In this document: positions 50,548-59,968 of the stretch, piece by piece
How the letters are laid out: each line of letters opens with the position of its first letter
How positions within the stretch are numbered: position 1 is the first letter of the stretch
Source: Streptomyces sp. TLI_105
GTDB taxonomy: Bacteria > Actinomycetota > Actinomycetes > Streptomycetales > Streptomycetaceae
Length of the DNA: 64,000 bases
Assembly: GCF_900105415.1 (NCBI RefSeq)
Contig: NZ_FNSM01000001.1
Span: forward strand, 1,302,001-1,366,000
Direction of reading: 5' to 3'
Program-made: the position numbers and the translations under genes
The notes under the pieces: model-generated
Databases searched by the model: none
Told to the model about the DNA's origin: nothing
What the model saw: the letters and a program-made list of their open reading frames with translations, nothing else

Positions 50548-51533
50548 GGGGCGAGGGCTCCTTTCAGGCTGCCGATGCCCAGGGTCTCTCCGGGGGCCGC
50601 GGCGGCCGGCGGGGCGGGGAGGTCGTCGAGGAGGTCGGCGCTCGGCACGAAGAAGAGGCCGCCGGTCACGGCCCGGGAGAAGTCGAGGATGCGGTCCGTG
50701 GTGCCGGGGGGATCGCCGAGGAACATGTTGCGGAGCATCCGCTCGGTCACGGCGGGCGTGCGCGCGTAGCCGATGAAGTAGGTGCCGAACTCGCCGGTGC
50801 CGATCTGGCCGAACGGCATGTTGGCGCGGAAGATCTGCTGCTGGACGCCGTCCTCGTCGGTGATCGTGTTCAGCGTGACGTGCGAGTCGGCGGGCTTGGC
50901 GTCGTCGGACAGTTCGATGTTGGAGCCCTTGGCGCGCCCGATGACGTGCTCCTGCTGCTCGACGGTGAGCGCGTCCCAGGCCGCCATGTCGTGCACGTAC
51001 TTCTGGACCGTCACATAGCTGCCGCCCCGGAAGTCCGGGTCCTCGTCGCCGATGTGGACGGCGTCGGCGGCCGTCGTGCCCTCGGGGTTCTCGCTGCCGT
51101 CGACGAAGCCGAGCAGGTCGCGGTCGTCGAAGTACGCGAAGCCGTGCACCTCGTCGACGACGGTCACGGCGGCGCCCAGGGCGGCCACGATGTGCCTGGC
51201 CAGTTCGAAGCAGAGGTCCAGGCGCCGGGCACGCAGGTGGAAGAGCAGGTCACCGGGGGTGGCCGGGGCGCGGTGGCGGGGGCCCCGCAGGGCCGGAAAG
51301 GGGTGCAGCTCCCGGGGGCGGGGACCCCCGACGAGCCGGTCCCATCCCTCGGATCCGATGCCGGCGACGCAGGTGAGGTACGAGTCGGGGGCGCGGAACG
51401 CCACCGAACGGGTCAGTCCCGTCAGGTCCTGGAGCGTCTCCCGCACCGCGGCCTCACCGCCCGGGTCGACGGTGGCCACCAGGAAGACGGCCGCCTGCGA
51501 GGGCGGGGCTACGACGCGCTGGGGTACGACCAT
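50544..51533 (-). CDS. Dye-decolorizing peroxidase (DyP), encapsulin cargo
   Basis: A 329-aa heme peroxidase. The GxxDG motif is present (GFVDGSENP, catalytic Asp, about 141-149), with the proximal heme ligand probably His in ADSHVTLN near 214 and the distal region IGYARTP. The C-terminal LGIGSLKGALAP is the canonical encapsulin cargo-loading peptide. The enzyme would detoxify peroxide or oxidise bulky substrates inside the shell. First gene of the operon, divergent from an FdhF/YdeP oxidoreductase gene. Confidence 0.95.
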   Translation of the reverse strand: MVVPQRVVAPPSQAAVFLVATVDPGGEAAVRETLQDLTGLTRSVAFRAPDSYLTCVAGIGSEGWDRLVGGPRPRELHPFPALRGPRHRAPATPGDLLFHLRARRLDLCFELARHIVAALGAAVTVVDEVHGFAYFDDRDLLGFVDGSENPEGTTAADAVHIGDEDPDFRGGSYVTVQKYVHDMAAWDALTVEQQEHVIGRAKGSNIELSDDAKPADSHVTLNTITDEDGVQQQIFRANMPFGQIGTGEFGTYFIGYARTPAVTERMLRNMFLGDPPGTTDRILDFSRAVTGGLFFVPSADLLDDLPAPPAAAAPGETLGIGSLKGALAP

Positions 51534-51729
51534 GGCGCTCCCACGAGAGATCGACGAAAGCGGAGGAAAGGGACAGCGTCAGCGTAGGTGCGCATGATCC
51601 GGTACGCAGCCCGGCGCGGCCCCCTCCGGCGATGGGGTGGCAGGGGCCGGGCGGCGGGCTTAGCCTGCCCCAAGGGGTCCTTTTGTCCCATCATGCCCAT
51701 GCGTCCGCAGGGCGAGAGGGTGAAGCGCC

Positions 51730-54060
51730 TTGAGCACCGACCAGGACGAGACCGCCGCCCAGGACGAGCGGGAACCCCTCGGACCCCGGGTGGGACCGCC
51801 CCCCGAGCGCGACCCCGAATTCCGTCCGTACCACCACCCGGCCGCCGGCTGGGGCGCCGCGAAGAGCGTGACGAGCTTCCTCGTGCGCGAGGGCGCGCTG
51901 GTCGACGGTCCGCGCGCGATCATGAAGATGAACCACGAGAACACCGGCTTCGACTGTCCCGGTTGCGCCTGGCCCGACGACACCAAGGGCCTCCACCTGG
52001 ACATCTGCGAGAACGGCATCAAGCACGTCACCTGGGAGATGACCCGCAAGCGGGTGGGGCGCGAGTTCTTCGCCGCCCACTCGGTGACCGAGCTCGCCGG
52101 GTGGAGCGACTACGACCTGGAGAACCAGGGCCGCCTCACCGAGCCGATGGTCTACGACCCCGGGTCGGACCACTACGTCCCGATCAGCTGGAAGGACGCC
52201 TTCGAGCTCGTCGGCCGCACCCTGCGCGGCCTCGACGACCCGAACCGGGCCACGTACTACACCTCGGGCCGGCTCGGCAACGAGGCCACCTTCCTCTACC
52301 AGCTGATGGCCCGCGAACTGGGCACCAACAACCTGCCCGACTGCTCCAACATGTGCCACGAGGCCAGCGGCCGGGCGATGCAGGCCGCCCTGGGCACCGG
52401 CAAGGGCACCGTCGACCTCGAGGACTGGCAGACCGCCGACGCGCTCTTCATCTTCGGCGTCAACGCCGCCTCGAACGCGCCCCGGATGCTCACCGCCCTC
52501 GCCGAGGCGTACCACCGCGGCGCGCAGATCGTGCACGTCAACCCGCTCGTCGAGGCCGCCGCCACCCGCACCATCGTCCCGCACGACTTCACGGACATGG
52601 CGCTCTTCAAGACGACGAGGACCAGCACGCTCAACCTCCAGCCGCGCATCGGCGGCGACATGGCGCTGCTGCGCGGCATGGCCAAGGCGATCCTGGAGCA
52701 GTCGTCGACCGACCCGAAGGCCCTGGACCGGGAGTTCATCGAGCGGCACACCTCCGGCTTCGAGGAGTACCGCGCCCTGTGCGAGGCCACGCCGTGGGAG
52801 GAGCTCGAACGGCAGTCCGGGCTGAGCCGCGCCGACATCCTGAAGGCGGCGCGCGTGTACGGCGACGCCGACCGCTCCATCGTCAGCTGGTGCCTCGGCA
52901 TCACCCAGCACGAGCACGGCGTCGACACCGTGCGGGAGATCGTCAACCTGCTGCTGCTCCGCGGCAACCTCGGCCGGGAGGGCGCCGGCCCCTCCCCCGT
53001 GCGCGGCCACAGCAACGTCCAGGGCAACCGCACCTGCGGCATCGACCACCACCCGAGCGCGGAGTTCCTGGACCGGCTCGCCGAGGTCTGCGAGATCGAG
53101 CCGCCCCGGGCGCACGGCAAGGACACCGTCGCGAGCATCAAGGCGATGCACGACGGCGAGATCACCGTCTTCGTCGGCATGGGCGGCAACTTCGCGCTCG
53201 CCGCCCCCGACACCCCGTACACCTACGAGGCGCTGCGCAAGTGCGAGCTGACCGTCCAGGTCAGCACCAAGCTGAACCGCAGCCACATCGTGCACGGCCG
53301 CCGGGCCCTCATCCTGCCCTGCCTCGGCCGGACCGAGAAGGACCACCAGCGCAAGGGCGTGCAGAGCACCTCGGTCGAGGACTCGATGAGCATGGTGCAC
53401 CTGTCCGTCGGGATGAAGCGGCCCGCCTCGCCGCACCTGCTCTCCGAGCCGGCCATCATCGCGGGCATGGCCCGCGCCGCGCTGCCCGACAGCGCCACGC
53501 CCTGGGAGTGGTACGTCGAGGACTACGACCGCATCCGGGACACCATGGCCCGGGCACTCGACGGCTTCGAGGACTTCAACCGGCGCGTGCGCCTGCCGCT
53601 CGGCTTCCGCATCAAGCAGCCCGCGCGCGAGCTGGTCTTCCTCACCCCGTCCGGGCGCGCCGAGTTCTCCAGCGCCGAACTGCCCGACGTGGTGCCCGCG
53701 CCCGGCACCCTGGCGCTCGGCACCATGCGCTCCCACGACCAGTGGAACACCACGATCTACTCCGACAACGACCGCTACCGGGGCATCAAGAACCTCCGCA
53801 CGCTGGTCTTCATGAACCGGGCGGACATGCGCGAGCGCGGGATCGCCGACATGGCCCCCGTCGACATCACGAGCACCGCCAAGGACGGCAGCCGGCGGCA
53901 CCTGAAGGGCTACCTCGCCGTCCCGTACGACATCCCGCGCGGCTGCGCGGCCGGCTACATGCCGGAGATGAACGTGCTGTGCGCCCTGGGCGACTACAGC
54001 ACCCAGAGCGACCAGCCGATCATGAAGCACGTCAAGGTGACGATCGAGACCGCTTCCTGA
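51730..54060 (+). CDS. FdhF/YdeP-family molybdopterin oxidoreductase (copy 1)
   Basis: A 776-aa cytoplasmic member of the DMSO-reductase superfamily, formate-dehydrogenase-like. The N-terminal FDCPGCAWPDD motif (about 76-86) is characteristic of this branch. It is followed by molybdopterin-binding blocks with LPDCSNMCHEASG near 205, GxNxxxxxPR-like motifs, HSNVQGNRT near 427, SHDQWNT near 670 and the C-terminal MPT-binding domain. Physiological substrate is unknown; acid/oxidative stress roles have been described for YdeP relatives. TTG start. A second copy lies at 56082-58460, clearly paralogous but diverged. Confidence 0.88.
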   Translation: MSTDQDETAAQDEREPLGPRVGPPPERDPEFRPYHHPAAGWGAAKSVTSFLVREGALVDGPRAIMKMNHENTGFDCPGCAWPDDTKGLHLDICENGIKHVTWEMTRKRVGREFFAAHSVTELAGWSDYDLENQGRLTEPMVYDPGSDHYVPISWKDAFELVGRTLRGLDDPNRATYYTSGRLGNEATFLYQLMARELGTNNLPDCSNMCHEASGRAMQAALGTGKGTVDLEDWQTADALFIFGVNAASNAPRMLTALAEAYHRGAQIVHVNPLVEAAATRTIVPHDFTDMALFKTTRTSTLNLQPRIGGDMALLRGMAKAILEQSSTDPKALDREFIERHTSGFEEYRALCEATPWEELERQSGLSRADILKAARVYGDADRSIVSWCLGITQHEHGVDTVREIVNLLLLRGNLGREGAGPSPVRGHSNVQGNRTCGIDHHPSAEFLDRLAEVCEIEPPRAHGKDTVASIKAMHDGEITVFVGMGGNFALAAPDTPYTYEALRKCELTVQVSTKLNRSHIVHGRRALILPCLGRTEKDHQRKGVQSTSVEDSMSMVHLSVGMKRPASPHLLSEPAIIAGMARAALPDSATPWEWYVEDYDRIRDTMARALDGFEDFNRRVRLPLGFRIKQPARELVFLTPSGRAEFSSAELPDVVPAPGTLALGTMRSHDQWNTTIYSDNDRYRGIKNLRTLVFMNRADMRERGIADMAPVDITSTAKDGSRRHLKGYLAVPYDIPRGCAAGYMPEMNVLCALGDYSTQSDQPIMKHVKVTIETAS

Positions 54061-54067
54061 CGTCCGG

Positions 54068-55840
54068 TCACCCCTGGCGGACCAGCCGGTCCAGGAGGAG
54101 GTACGCGCGCCGCTCGGCGGCGGCGAGTTCGGTGGGGTCGATCTCGGCCGGCCACAGCTCGCCCGCCGCGGCGTCGTCGGCCTCCCGCAGCTCCACCGCG
54201 GCCGCCGCGAGCCGCGTCTGCACGAGCGGGAACGACCGCACGGCTCCTTCCCTCAGGGCCCGTTCGGCCCGCTCCGACGCCGCCGTGCAGGCGGCGAGCG
54301 CGCGCTCCGCCCGTACCGCCGCCCGGTCGTGGACCACGATCAGCGCGCAGCCGAGCGCGACGCCGACCCCGAGCACGCTGCTCAGCGCCCGGTCCTGCAC
54401 GAGGGCCCCGGCCGGTGCGGGCGCGGCCAGATCGGTCAGGAGCAGTGCCAGCGGGGTGAGGAAGACGACGCCGAGGCCGTAGTTGCGGGCGACGACGTAC
54501 TCCAGGAGGAACTCGAAGAGCACGATCACCAGGACGAGCACCACGGGCCCGGGGCCCAGGGCGAGGACGCCGAGGGCGAGCAGCAGGCCCGCGATCGTGC
54601 CGAGGGTGCGCTGGACGGCCCGCTGGGCCGCCGTCCGCACGTTGACCGAGTGGAGGACGGCGGCGGCGGAGATCGCCGCCCAGTAGCCGTGCCCGAGGCC
54701 CAGGAGGAAGGCCGCCCCGCCCGCGAGACCGGTGCCGAGGACCATCCGCAGGGCCGGCACGAGGAGGACCGCCGCGCGACCGTGGGCCGGTCCCGTCACC
54801 AGGGCGGCGGCGCGGAGTTCGGTGGCACGCAGGGTGGTCGGATCGACCGGCACCGGACCCGGTCTCGGTCCCGGTCCGGGGCTGGGGCCGGGCCGGGCGG
54901 GCATGCCGGCCTGGGCGATCAGGACGGGGAGCGTCAGCTCGGGCAGGAGCCGCGGGGCCCGCCGGCGGCTGACGAGCACCTTGCCCTGGCGGCGCAGGGC
55001 GCGGGCCAGACCGGCCGGGTCGTTCGGCGGGCGACGGGCGGACCCGACGAGCAGCGACCAGGACAGATCGGCGAGGCGCACGCAGGTGTCGCCCCGGCCG
55101 TGCCACTCGGCGCCCGACGGAGGCAGGACGCCGAGCGTGCGGTACGCCTGGAGGACGGCGGCGGTCGCCCGGTGCCGTACGGGCCCGGTCGCGCCGCCCG
55201 TCTCCCACAGGTCCGCGAGCTCGCGGAGGGCGGCGGCGACGGCGAGCCGCTGCGGACGGTCCGGGTGCACGAGGAGGCCCGCCACGGCGAGCGCCCAGGC
55301 GACGGCCGCTCCGCACGCGGCCAGGCCGGCCCGGGGCAGGACGTCGGCGGGGGACGAGGCGCCGTTGGCGGCGACCGCGAAGGAGAACAGCAGCAGCACC
55401 GCGCCGAGACCGCTCAGCCGGGCCGCGTCGCAGGCGAACTTCGCGAGACCGGCGACCAGGGCCGTGGCCGCGACCGTCACCGCGGCGCCCGCTCCCCCGT
55501 CCCGGGGCTGGGCCCAGGCCGCGAGCGCCGCGCCGCAGCCGACGCACGCGGTCATCGCCACGGCGACGACGGCGAGCACCCGGGCGCGGCGCGCGTAGGG
55601 CAGGTTGCGGCCGAAGGTGGTGGTGAAGGACCCCAGCATCGCGTAGACCGCCTGGTCGGCCCGTCCCGCCAGCGCCATCGGCAGCGCGGGCAGCGCCATG
55701 GCGAGCGCGGCGCGCAGGGCGAAGGACAGGGCGCCGTCCACGCTCTGCAGGGCGAGCGCGCCCCTCGGGGAGAGCGCGCGCCCCAGACGGGCGGCGGCGC
55801 GCCTCGGTCCGCCCGACGGGCGCCGGCGACAGGAATTCAT
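54068..55840 (-). CDS. FUSC family membrane transporter
   Basis: A 590-aa protein with two blocks of five to six helices (about 40-190 and 375-520), each followed by a cytoplasmic region, as in FUSC/aromatic-acid-exporter-like proteins. FTTTFGRNLPYARRARVLAVVAVAMT and GHGYWAAISAAAVLHSVNVRTAAQRAVQRTLGT (both in part) are landmark stretches. It probably exports small aromatic or toxic compounds. The ATG at 55840 was chosen over TTG at 55873 because a GAGGG sits upstream. It ends 7 bp from the convergent YdeP-type gene and is divergent from the second. Confidence 0.85.
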   Translation of the reverse strand: MNSCRRRPSGGPRRAAARLGRALSPRGALALQSVDGALSFALRAALAMALPALPMALAGRADQAVYAMLGSFTTTFGRNLPYARRARVLAVVAVAMTACVGCGAALAAWAQPRDGGAGAAVTVAATALVAGLAKFACDAARLSGLGAVLLLFSFAVAANGASSPADVLPRAGLAACGAAVAWALAVAGLLVHPDRPQRLAVAAALRELADLWETGGATGPVRHRATAAVLQAYRTLGVLPPSGAEWHGRGDTCVRLADLSWSLLVGSARRPPNDPAGLARALRRQGKVLVSRRRAPRLLPELTLPVLIAQAGMPARPGPSPGPGPRPGPVPVDPTTLRATELRAAALVTGPAHGRAAVLLVPALRMVLGTGLAGGAAFLLGLGHGYWAAISAAAVLHSVNVRTAAQRAVQRTLGTIAGLLLALGVLALGPGPVVLVLVIVLFEFLLEYVVARNYGLGVVFLTPLALLLTDLAAPAPAGALVQDRALSSVLGVGVALGCALIVVHDRAAVRAERALAACTAASERAERALREGAVRSFPLVQTRLAAAAVELREADDAAAGELWPAEIDPTELAAAERRAYLLLDRLVRQG

Positions 55841-55871
55841 GACCCGATCACCCTCGGCGAATTCCCTTCGC

Positions 55872-56009
55872 AAGTCAAAGAGGCATTTCCGATGACGTCA
55901 TCCGCATCGCTTGTCCGAGCCGGTCCGAGCTGGTCAGAACTGGTCCGCGGTAAGAAAAGGCGAGCGATAGGCCGCACCTATCAGCTCATCGAAAACTTCT
56001 CTTTGACTT
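55872..56009. promoter_or_regulatory. Widely spaced inverted repeat in the FUSC / YdeP divergent region
   Basis: Perfect 11-bp arms AAGTCAAAGAG (55872-55882) and CTCTTTGACTT (55999-56009) bracket most of the divergent gap. The arms are AT-rich for this genome and may be two sites of one regulator. Confidence 0.4.
55966..55982. promoter_or_regulatory. LysR-type operator (ATAG-N7-CTAT)
   Basis: GATAGG and CCTATC arms flank 5 bases, about 100 bp upstream of the second YdeP-type gene. The ATAG-N7-CTAT spacing is the classic LysR/OxyR-type half-site layout. The LysR gene at 58982-59911 closes the same gene group and is the obvious candidate regulator. Confidence 0.55.
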
Positions 56010-56081
56010 CGCTCCGGAACGGGTCGAATCTGCTCTGCGGCGAGAATCCGGTATGCGCGAGGAAATGAGGCGGACCAGAGC

Positions 56082-58460
56082 ATGAGCGGCATCGAGGACC
56101 CGGTCGACGACCTGAAGGTCACCCCGCCGAAGACCTGGGCGACGGGGCTGCCCGCCGTGACGCACGCGCTGGAGTACTCCCTGAGCCAGACGTCCCCGCG
56201 GCGCACCGCGCTGACGCTGCTGAACATCAACCAGCCGAAGGGCATCGACTGCCCGGGCTGCGCCTGGCCGGAGCCGGCGCCGGGCGAGCGGCACCGGAAC
56301 GAGTACTGCGAGAACGGCGCCAAGCACATCAACGACGAGGCCACCTCACGGCGCGTCACGAGGGACTTCTTCCGCGAGCACTCGATCGCGGAGCTCGACG
56401 GCATGTCCGACTACTGGCTGAACCAGCAGGGCCGGCTCACGGAGCCGATGGTGAAGCGGCCCGGCGCGACGCACTACGAGCCGATCGGCTGGGACGAGGC
56501 GCTCGGTCTGCTCGCCGACGAGCTCAAGGCGCTCGACTCCCCCGACGAGGCCCTCTTCTACGTCTCCGGCCGGCTGAACAACGAGGCCGCCTTCCTCCTC
56601 CAGCTCTTCGCGCGCGCGTACGGCACGAACAACCTGCCGGACTGCTCCAACATGTGCCACGAGTCGAGCGGTTCCGCGCTGTCTCAGACGCTGGGCATCG
56701 GCAAGGGCAGCGTCTCCCTGGACGACATCCACCACTCCGACCTGGTCTTCGTCGTGGGGCAGAACCCGGGCACCAACCACCCCCGGATGCTGTCGGCCCT
56801 GGAGGAGACCAAGCGCAACGGCGGGCAGGTCGTGGCCGTGAACACGCTGCCCGAGGCGGGGCTCATGCGCTTCAAGCACCCGCAGAAGGCGCGCGGGATC
56901 ATCGGCCGCGGCACCCCGATCGCCGACCAGTTCCTGCACATCCGCGCCGGCGGCGACCTCGCCCTCTTCCAGGCCCTGAACCGGCTGCTCCTGGAGGCCG
57001 AGGACGCCGCTCCGGGCACCGTCCTCGACCGCGGCTTCATCGAGCGGAACACGACCGGTTTCGCCGACTTCGCCGAGCACGCGCGGCAGGTCTCCTGGGA
57101 GGACGTCCTGAGGGCGACCGGGCTGTCCCGGGAGGAGATCCAGGAGGTCTTCGAGCGGGTCCTGCGCAGCGAGCGGATCATCGTGTGCTGGGCGATGGGC
57201 CTCACCCAGCACAAGCACGGCGTCCCCACGATCCGCGAGGTCGTCAACTTCCTCCTCGCGCGCGGCAACATCGGCGGGCCCGGGGCCGGGGTGTGCCCGG
57301 TGCGCGGCCACAGCAACGTGCAGGGCGACCGCACGATGGGCGTGTGGGAGCGGATGCCGCAGGGCTTCCTCGACGCCCTGGGGCGGGAGTTCGGCTTCAC
57401 GCCGTCCGCCCGTCACGGTCTGGACGCGGTGAACGGCATCCGCGCCATGCACGAGGGGCGCGCGAAGGCCTTCCTGGGCGTCGCCGGCAATTTCGTCCGG
57501 GCCACCCCCGACAGCGCGGTCACGGAGGAGGCGATGCGGCGGTGCCGGCTCACCGCGCACGTCTCCACCAAGCTCAACCGCTCCCACACCGTCTGCGGCG
57601 AGACCGCCCTCATCCTGCCCACGCTGGGCCGCAGCGACCGGGATGTGCAGGGCGGTGTCGAACAGTTCGTCACCGTCGAGGACTCCATGAGCGACGTCCA
57701 CGCCTCCCGGGGCAAGCTGCCGCCCGCCTCCCCCGACCTGCTCAGCGAGGTCGCGATCGTCGCGCGTCTCGCCCGTCGGACCCTCGGTGACGAACCGGAC
57801 GTCCCCTGGGAGGAGTTCGAGCGCGACTACGGCACCGTCCGGGACCGGATCTCCCGGGTCGTGCCCGGCTTCGAGGACTTCGACGCGCGCGTGGCCCGGC
57901 CGGGCGGCTTCCACCTGCCCAACCCGGTGAACCAGGGGGTCTTCCCCACCCCGAGCGGCAAGGCCGTCTTCACCCGCAACGTGTTCACGATGCCGCACGT
58001 CCCCGAGGGGCACCTGCTGCTGCAGACCCTCCGCTCGCACGACCAGTGGAACACCGTCTGGTACGCCCCGAACGACCGCTACCGCGGCATCCACGACGCC
58101 CGCCGGGTCGTCCTCGTCAACCCGGCCGACCTCGACGCCCTCGGCCTCGCCGACCGCGAGCTCGTGGACCTGGTGGGCGTCTGGCACGACGGGCGGGAGC
58201 GGCGCGCGGAGGGCTTCCGGGTGGTCGCGTACCCCGCGAGCCGGGGTTCCGCGGCGGCGTACTACCCCGAGACGAACGTGCTGGTTCCGCTGGACAGCGT
58301 CGCCGACATCAGCAACTGCCCGACGTCCAAGGGCGTCCTGATCCGCCTGGAGCCGGCCCGTACCCCCGAGGCGGAGAAGACGGGGAAGGCGGAGTCCACG
58401 AGGACCGCGCAGGCCGAGCGGACCGCGCGGGCCGGGAGGAGCCGAGCACGGGACGCGTGA
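56082..58460 (+). CDS. FdhF/YdeP-family molybdopterin oxidoreductase (copy 2)
   Basis: A 792-aa paralogue of the enzyme at 51730-54060. It shows the same family marks: IDCPGCAWPEP near 55-66, LPDCSNMCHESSG near 185, HSNVQGDRT near 410, LNRSHTVCGETALILPTLGR and SHDQWNT near 653. The C-terminus ends in a charged Ala/Glu/Arg/Thr tail (about 760-792) absent from copy 1. It is coupled to fdhD by a GTGA overlap, which supports a molybdenum/formate-dehydrogenase-like maturation requirement. Confidence 0.88.
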   Translation: MSGIEDPVDDLKVTPPKTWATGLPAVTHALEYSLSQTSPRRTALTLLNINQPKGIDCPGCAWPEPAPGERHRNEYCENGAKHINDEATSRRVTRDFFREHSIAELDGMSDYWLNQQGRLTEPMVKRPGATHYEPIGWDEALGLLADELKALDSPDEALFYVSGRLNNEAAFLLQLFARAYGTNNLPDCSNMCHESSGSALSQTLGIGKGSVSLDDIHHSDLVFVVGQNPGTNHPRMLSALEETKRNGGQVVAVNTLPEAGLMRFKHPQKARGIIGRGTPIADQFLHIRAGGDLALFQALNRLLLEAEDAAPGTVLDRGFIERNTTGFADFAEHARQVSWEDVLRATGLSREEIQEVFERVLRSERIIVCWAMGLTQHKHGVPTIREVVNFLLARGNIGGPGAGVCPVRGHSNVQGDRTMGVWERMPQGFLDALGREFGFTPSARHGLDAVNGIRAMHEGRAKAFLGVAGNFVRATPDSAVTEEAMRRCRLTAHVSTKLNRSHTVCGETALILPTLGRSDRDVQGGVEQFVTVEDSMSDVHASRGKLPPASPDLLSEVAIVARLARRTLGDEPDVPWEEFERDYGTVRDRISRVVPGFEDFDARVARPGGFHLPNPVNQGVFPTPSGKAVFTRNVFTMPHVPEGHLLLQTLRSHDQWNTVWYAPNDRYRGIHDARRVVLVNPADLDALGLADRELVDLVGVWHDGRERRAEGFRVVAYPASRGSAAAYYPETNVLVPLDSVADISNCPTSKGVLIRLEPARTPEAEKTGKAESTRTAQAERTARAGRSRARDA

Positions 58461-58933
58461 CCGTGCGCCGCCGTGTCCTGCGCCTGCGGGAGGGAGTCCC
58501 CTCCCACCGGCCGGACGCCCTGGCCGCCGAGGAGCCGATGGAGATCCGGTTCGGCGGGCGCCCGCCGACCGTGACGATGCGCACCCCGGGCGACGACTTC
58601 GACCTGGCGGCCGGTTTCCTGGTGAGCGAGGACGTGGTGCGCTCCGCCGGGGACGTGGCGGGGATCCGGTACTGCGCGGGTGCCACGTCCGACGGCGGCA
58701 ACACGTACCACGTGGTCGACGTCGTCCTCGGGCCCGGTGTGGCCGCCCCCGACGCGTCCCTGGAGCGGAACTTCTGCACCACCTCGTCCTGCGGACTGTG
58801 CGGCAAGGCGAGCCCGGACGCGGTCCGGACCACGACCGCCCGGTCCGTCGCGGAGGACCCGCTGCGCGTCGGACCCGACGTCCTGTCGGCACTCCCCGAC
58901 CGGCTGGAGGCGGAGTCGGCGGCCGTGGGGTGA
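58457..58933 (+). pseudogene. fdhD: C-terminally truncated FdhD (formate dehydrogenase sulfurtransferase)
   Basis: Encodes 158 aa of FdhD, which normally has about 270-280 and transfers sulfur to the molybdenum cofactor of formate dehydrogenases. The N-terminal half is well preserved: AAEEPMEIRFGG, MRTPGDDFDLAAGFL, and the catalytic CGLC (C112, C115) in FCTTSSCGLCGKAS. The protein then stops after LPDRLEAESAAVG, where the cofactor-binding half with its conserved GGxHxA and VGRHNAVDK motifs should follow. The remaining 48 bp before the LysR gene do not hold it. Either a decayed gene or an unusual short form. GTG start overlapping the previous stop. Confidence 0.75.
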
Positions 58934-58981
58934 CGGCGGCTCCGATTGGCGCTCCGGCGGGGGGTCGGGTAGACCCGTGGG

Positions 58982-59911
58982 GTGCTGTTCCGTCAACTCG
59001 AGTACCTGGTGGCCCTCTCGCGGGAGCGCCATTTCGCCCGCGCCGCCCAGGCCTGTCACGTCTCCCAGCCGGCGCTCTCGGAGGCGGTCCGGAAGCTGGA
59101 GGACGAGCTCGGCGTCCCGCTGGTCCTGCGCGGCCGCCGGTACGAGGGGCTGACGCCCGAGGGCGAGCGGATCGTGGTGTGGGCGCAGCGGCTCCTGGCC
59201 GACCGCGACGCCCTCAAGAGCGAGGTCGGTGCGCTGCGGACGGGTCTGAGCGGCCGGCTGAGGATCGGTTCGGTGCCGACCGCGTCCGGTGCGGTCGCCC
59301 TGCTGACGGCGCCGTTCTGCCTGGAGCACCCGCTGGTGAACGTGGAGGTGGCGGCGGACCTCCGGTCGGAGGACATCCTGCGGCAGCTGCGGGACTTCGA
59401 GCTCGACGCCGGGGTGACGTATCTGCACAAGGGGCTCGCGGAGAACTTCCGGGCGATGCCGCTGTACGAGGAGCGGTACGTGCTCCTCACCGGCGCCGCC
59501 GACGCGCCCGCGCACCGGACGACGGCGACCTGGGCGGAGGCCTCGCGGCTGCCGCTCTGTCTGCTGACCGGGTCCATGCAGGGGCGTCAGGTGCTCGACG
59601 AGGTGTTCGCCGAGGCCGGGGTGCGGCCCTCGCCGCGGGTGGAGACCGACTCGGTGGCGGCGCTCTTCGCCCATGTGCGGACCGGCCGGTGGGCCGGCAT
59701 CGTGCCGCACACCTGGCTGCACGTCTTCGGGGTGCCGCACGGCATGCGGGCGGTGCCGATGACGGAGCCGGCGCGTTCGGTGCCGGTCGGTCTGGTGACG
59801 GTCGTCCGGGAGCCGGAGTCCGTGATGGCCCGCGCGCTCAGGGAGGTCGCGGGCCGCACCGATGTCGCCGGCACGCTGGACCGCCTCCCGGGGGACTCCG
59901 TACCGAGGTGA
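58982..59911 (+). CDS. LysR family transcriptional regulator
   Basis: A 309-aa LTTR. The N-terminal winged helix-turn-helix (about 1-60: LVALSRERHFARAAQACHVSQPALSEAVRKLE, in part) is followed by the substrate-binding domain (about 88-295). GTG start. It lies downstream of the YdeP-type/fdhD genes on the same strand and probably controls them through the ATAG-N7-CTAT palindrome at 55966-55982. Effector unknown; formate or redox signals are plausible. Confidence 0.9.
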   Translation: MLFRQLEYLVALSRERHFARAAQACHVSQPALSEAVRKLEDELGVPLVLRGRRYEGLTPEGERIVVWAQRLLADRDALKSEVGALRTGLSGRLRIGSVPTASGAVALLTAPFCLEHPLVNVEVAADLRSEDILRQLRDFELDAGVTYLHKGLAENFRAMPLYEERYVLLTGAADAPAHRTTATWAEASRLPLCLLTGSMQGRQVLDEVFAEAGVRPSPRVETDSVAALFAHVRTGRWAGIVPHTWLHVFGVPHGMRAVPMTEPARSVPVGLVTVVREPESVMARALREVAGRTDVAGTLDRLPGDSVPR

Positions 59912-59921
59912 GACGGGGGCA

Positions 59922-59944
59922 CGGGGCCGCTCGGGACGGCCCCG
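59922..59944. terminator. Hairpin between convergent LysR and Clp genes
   Basis: Perfect 8-bp stem CGGGGCCG / CGGCCCCG with a 7-base loop in the 57-bp convergent gap, usable from both sides. Confidence 0.6.
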
Positions 59945-59968
59945 CGCCCGGCTCTCGCGCGGCGGCCG

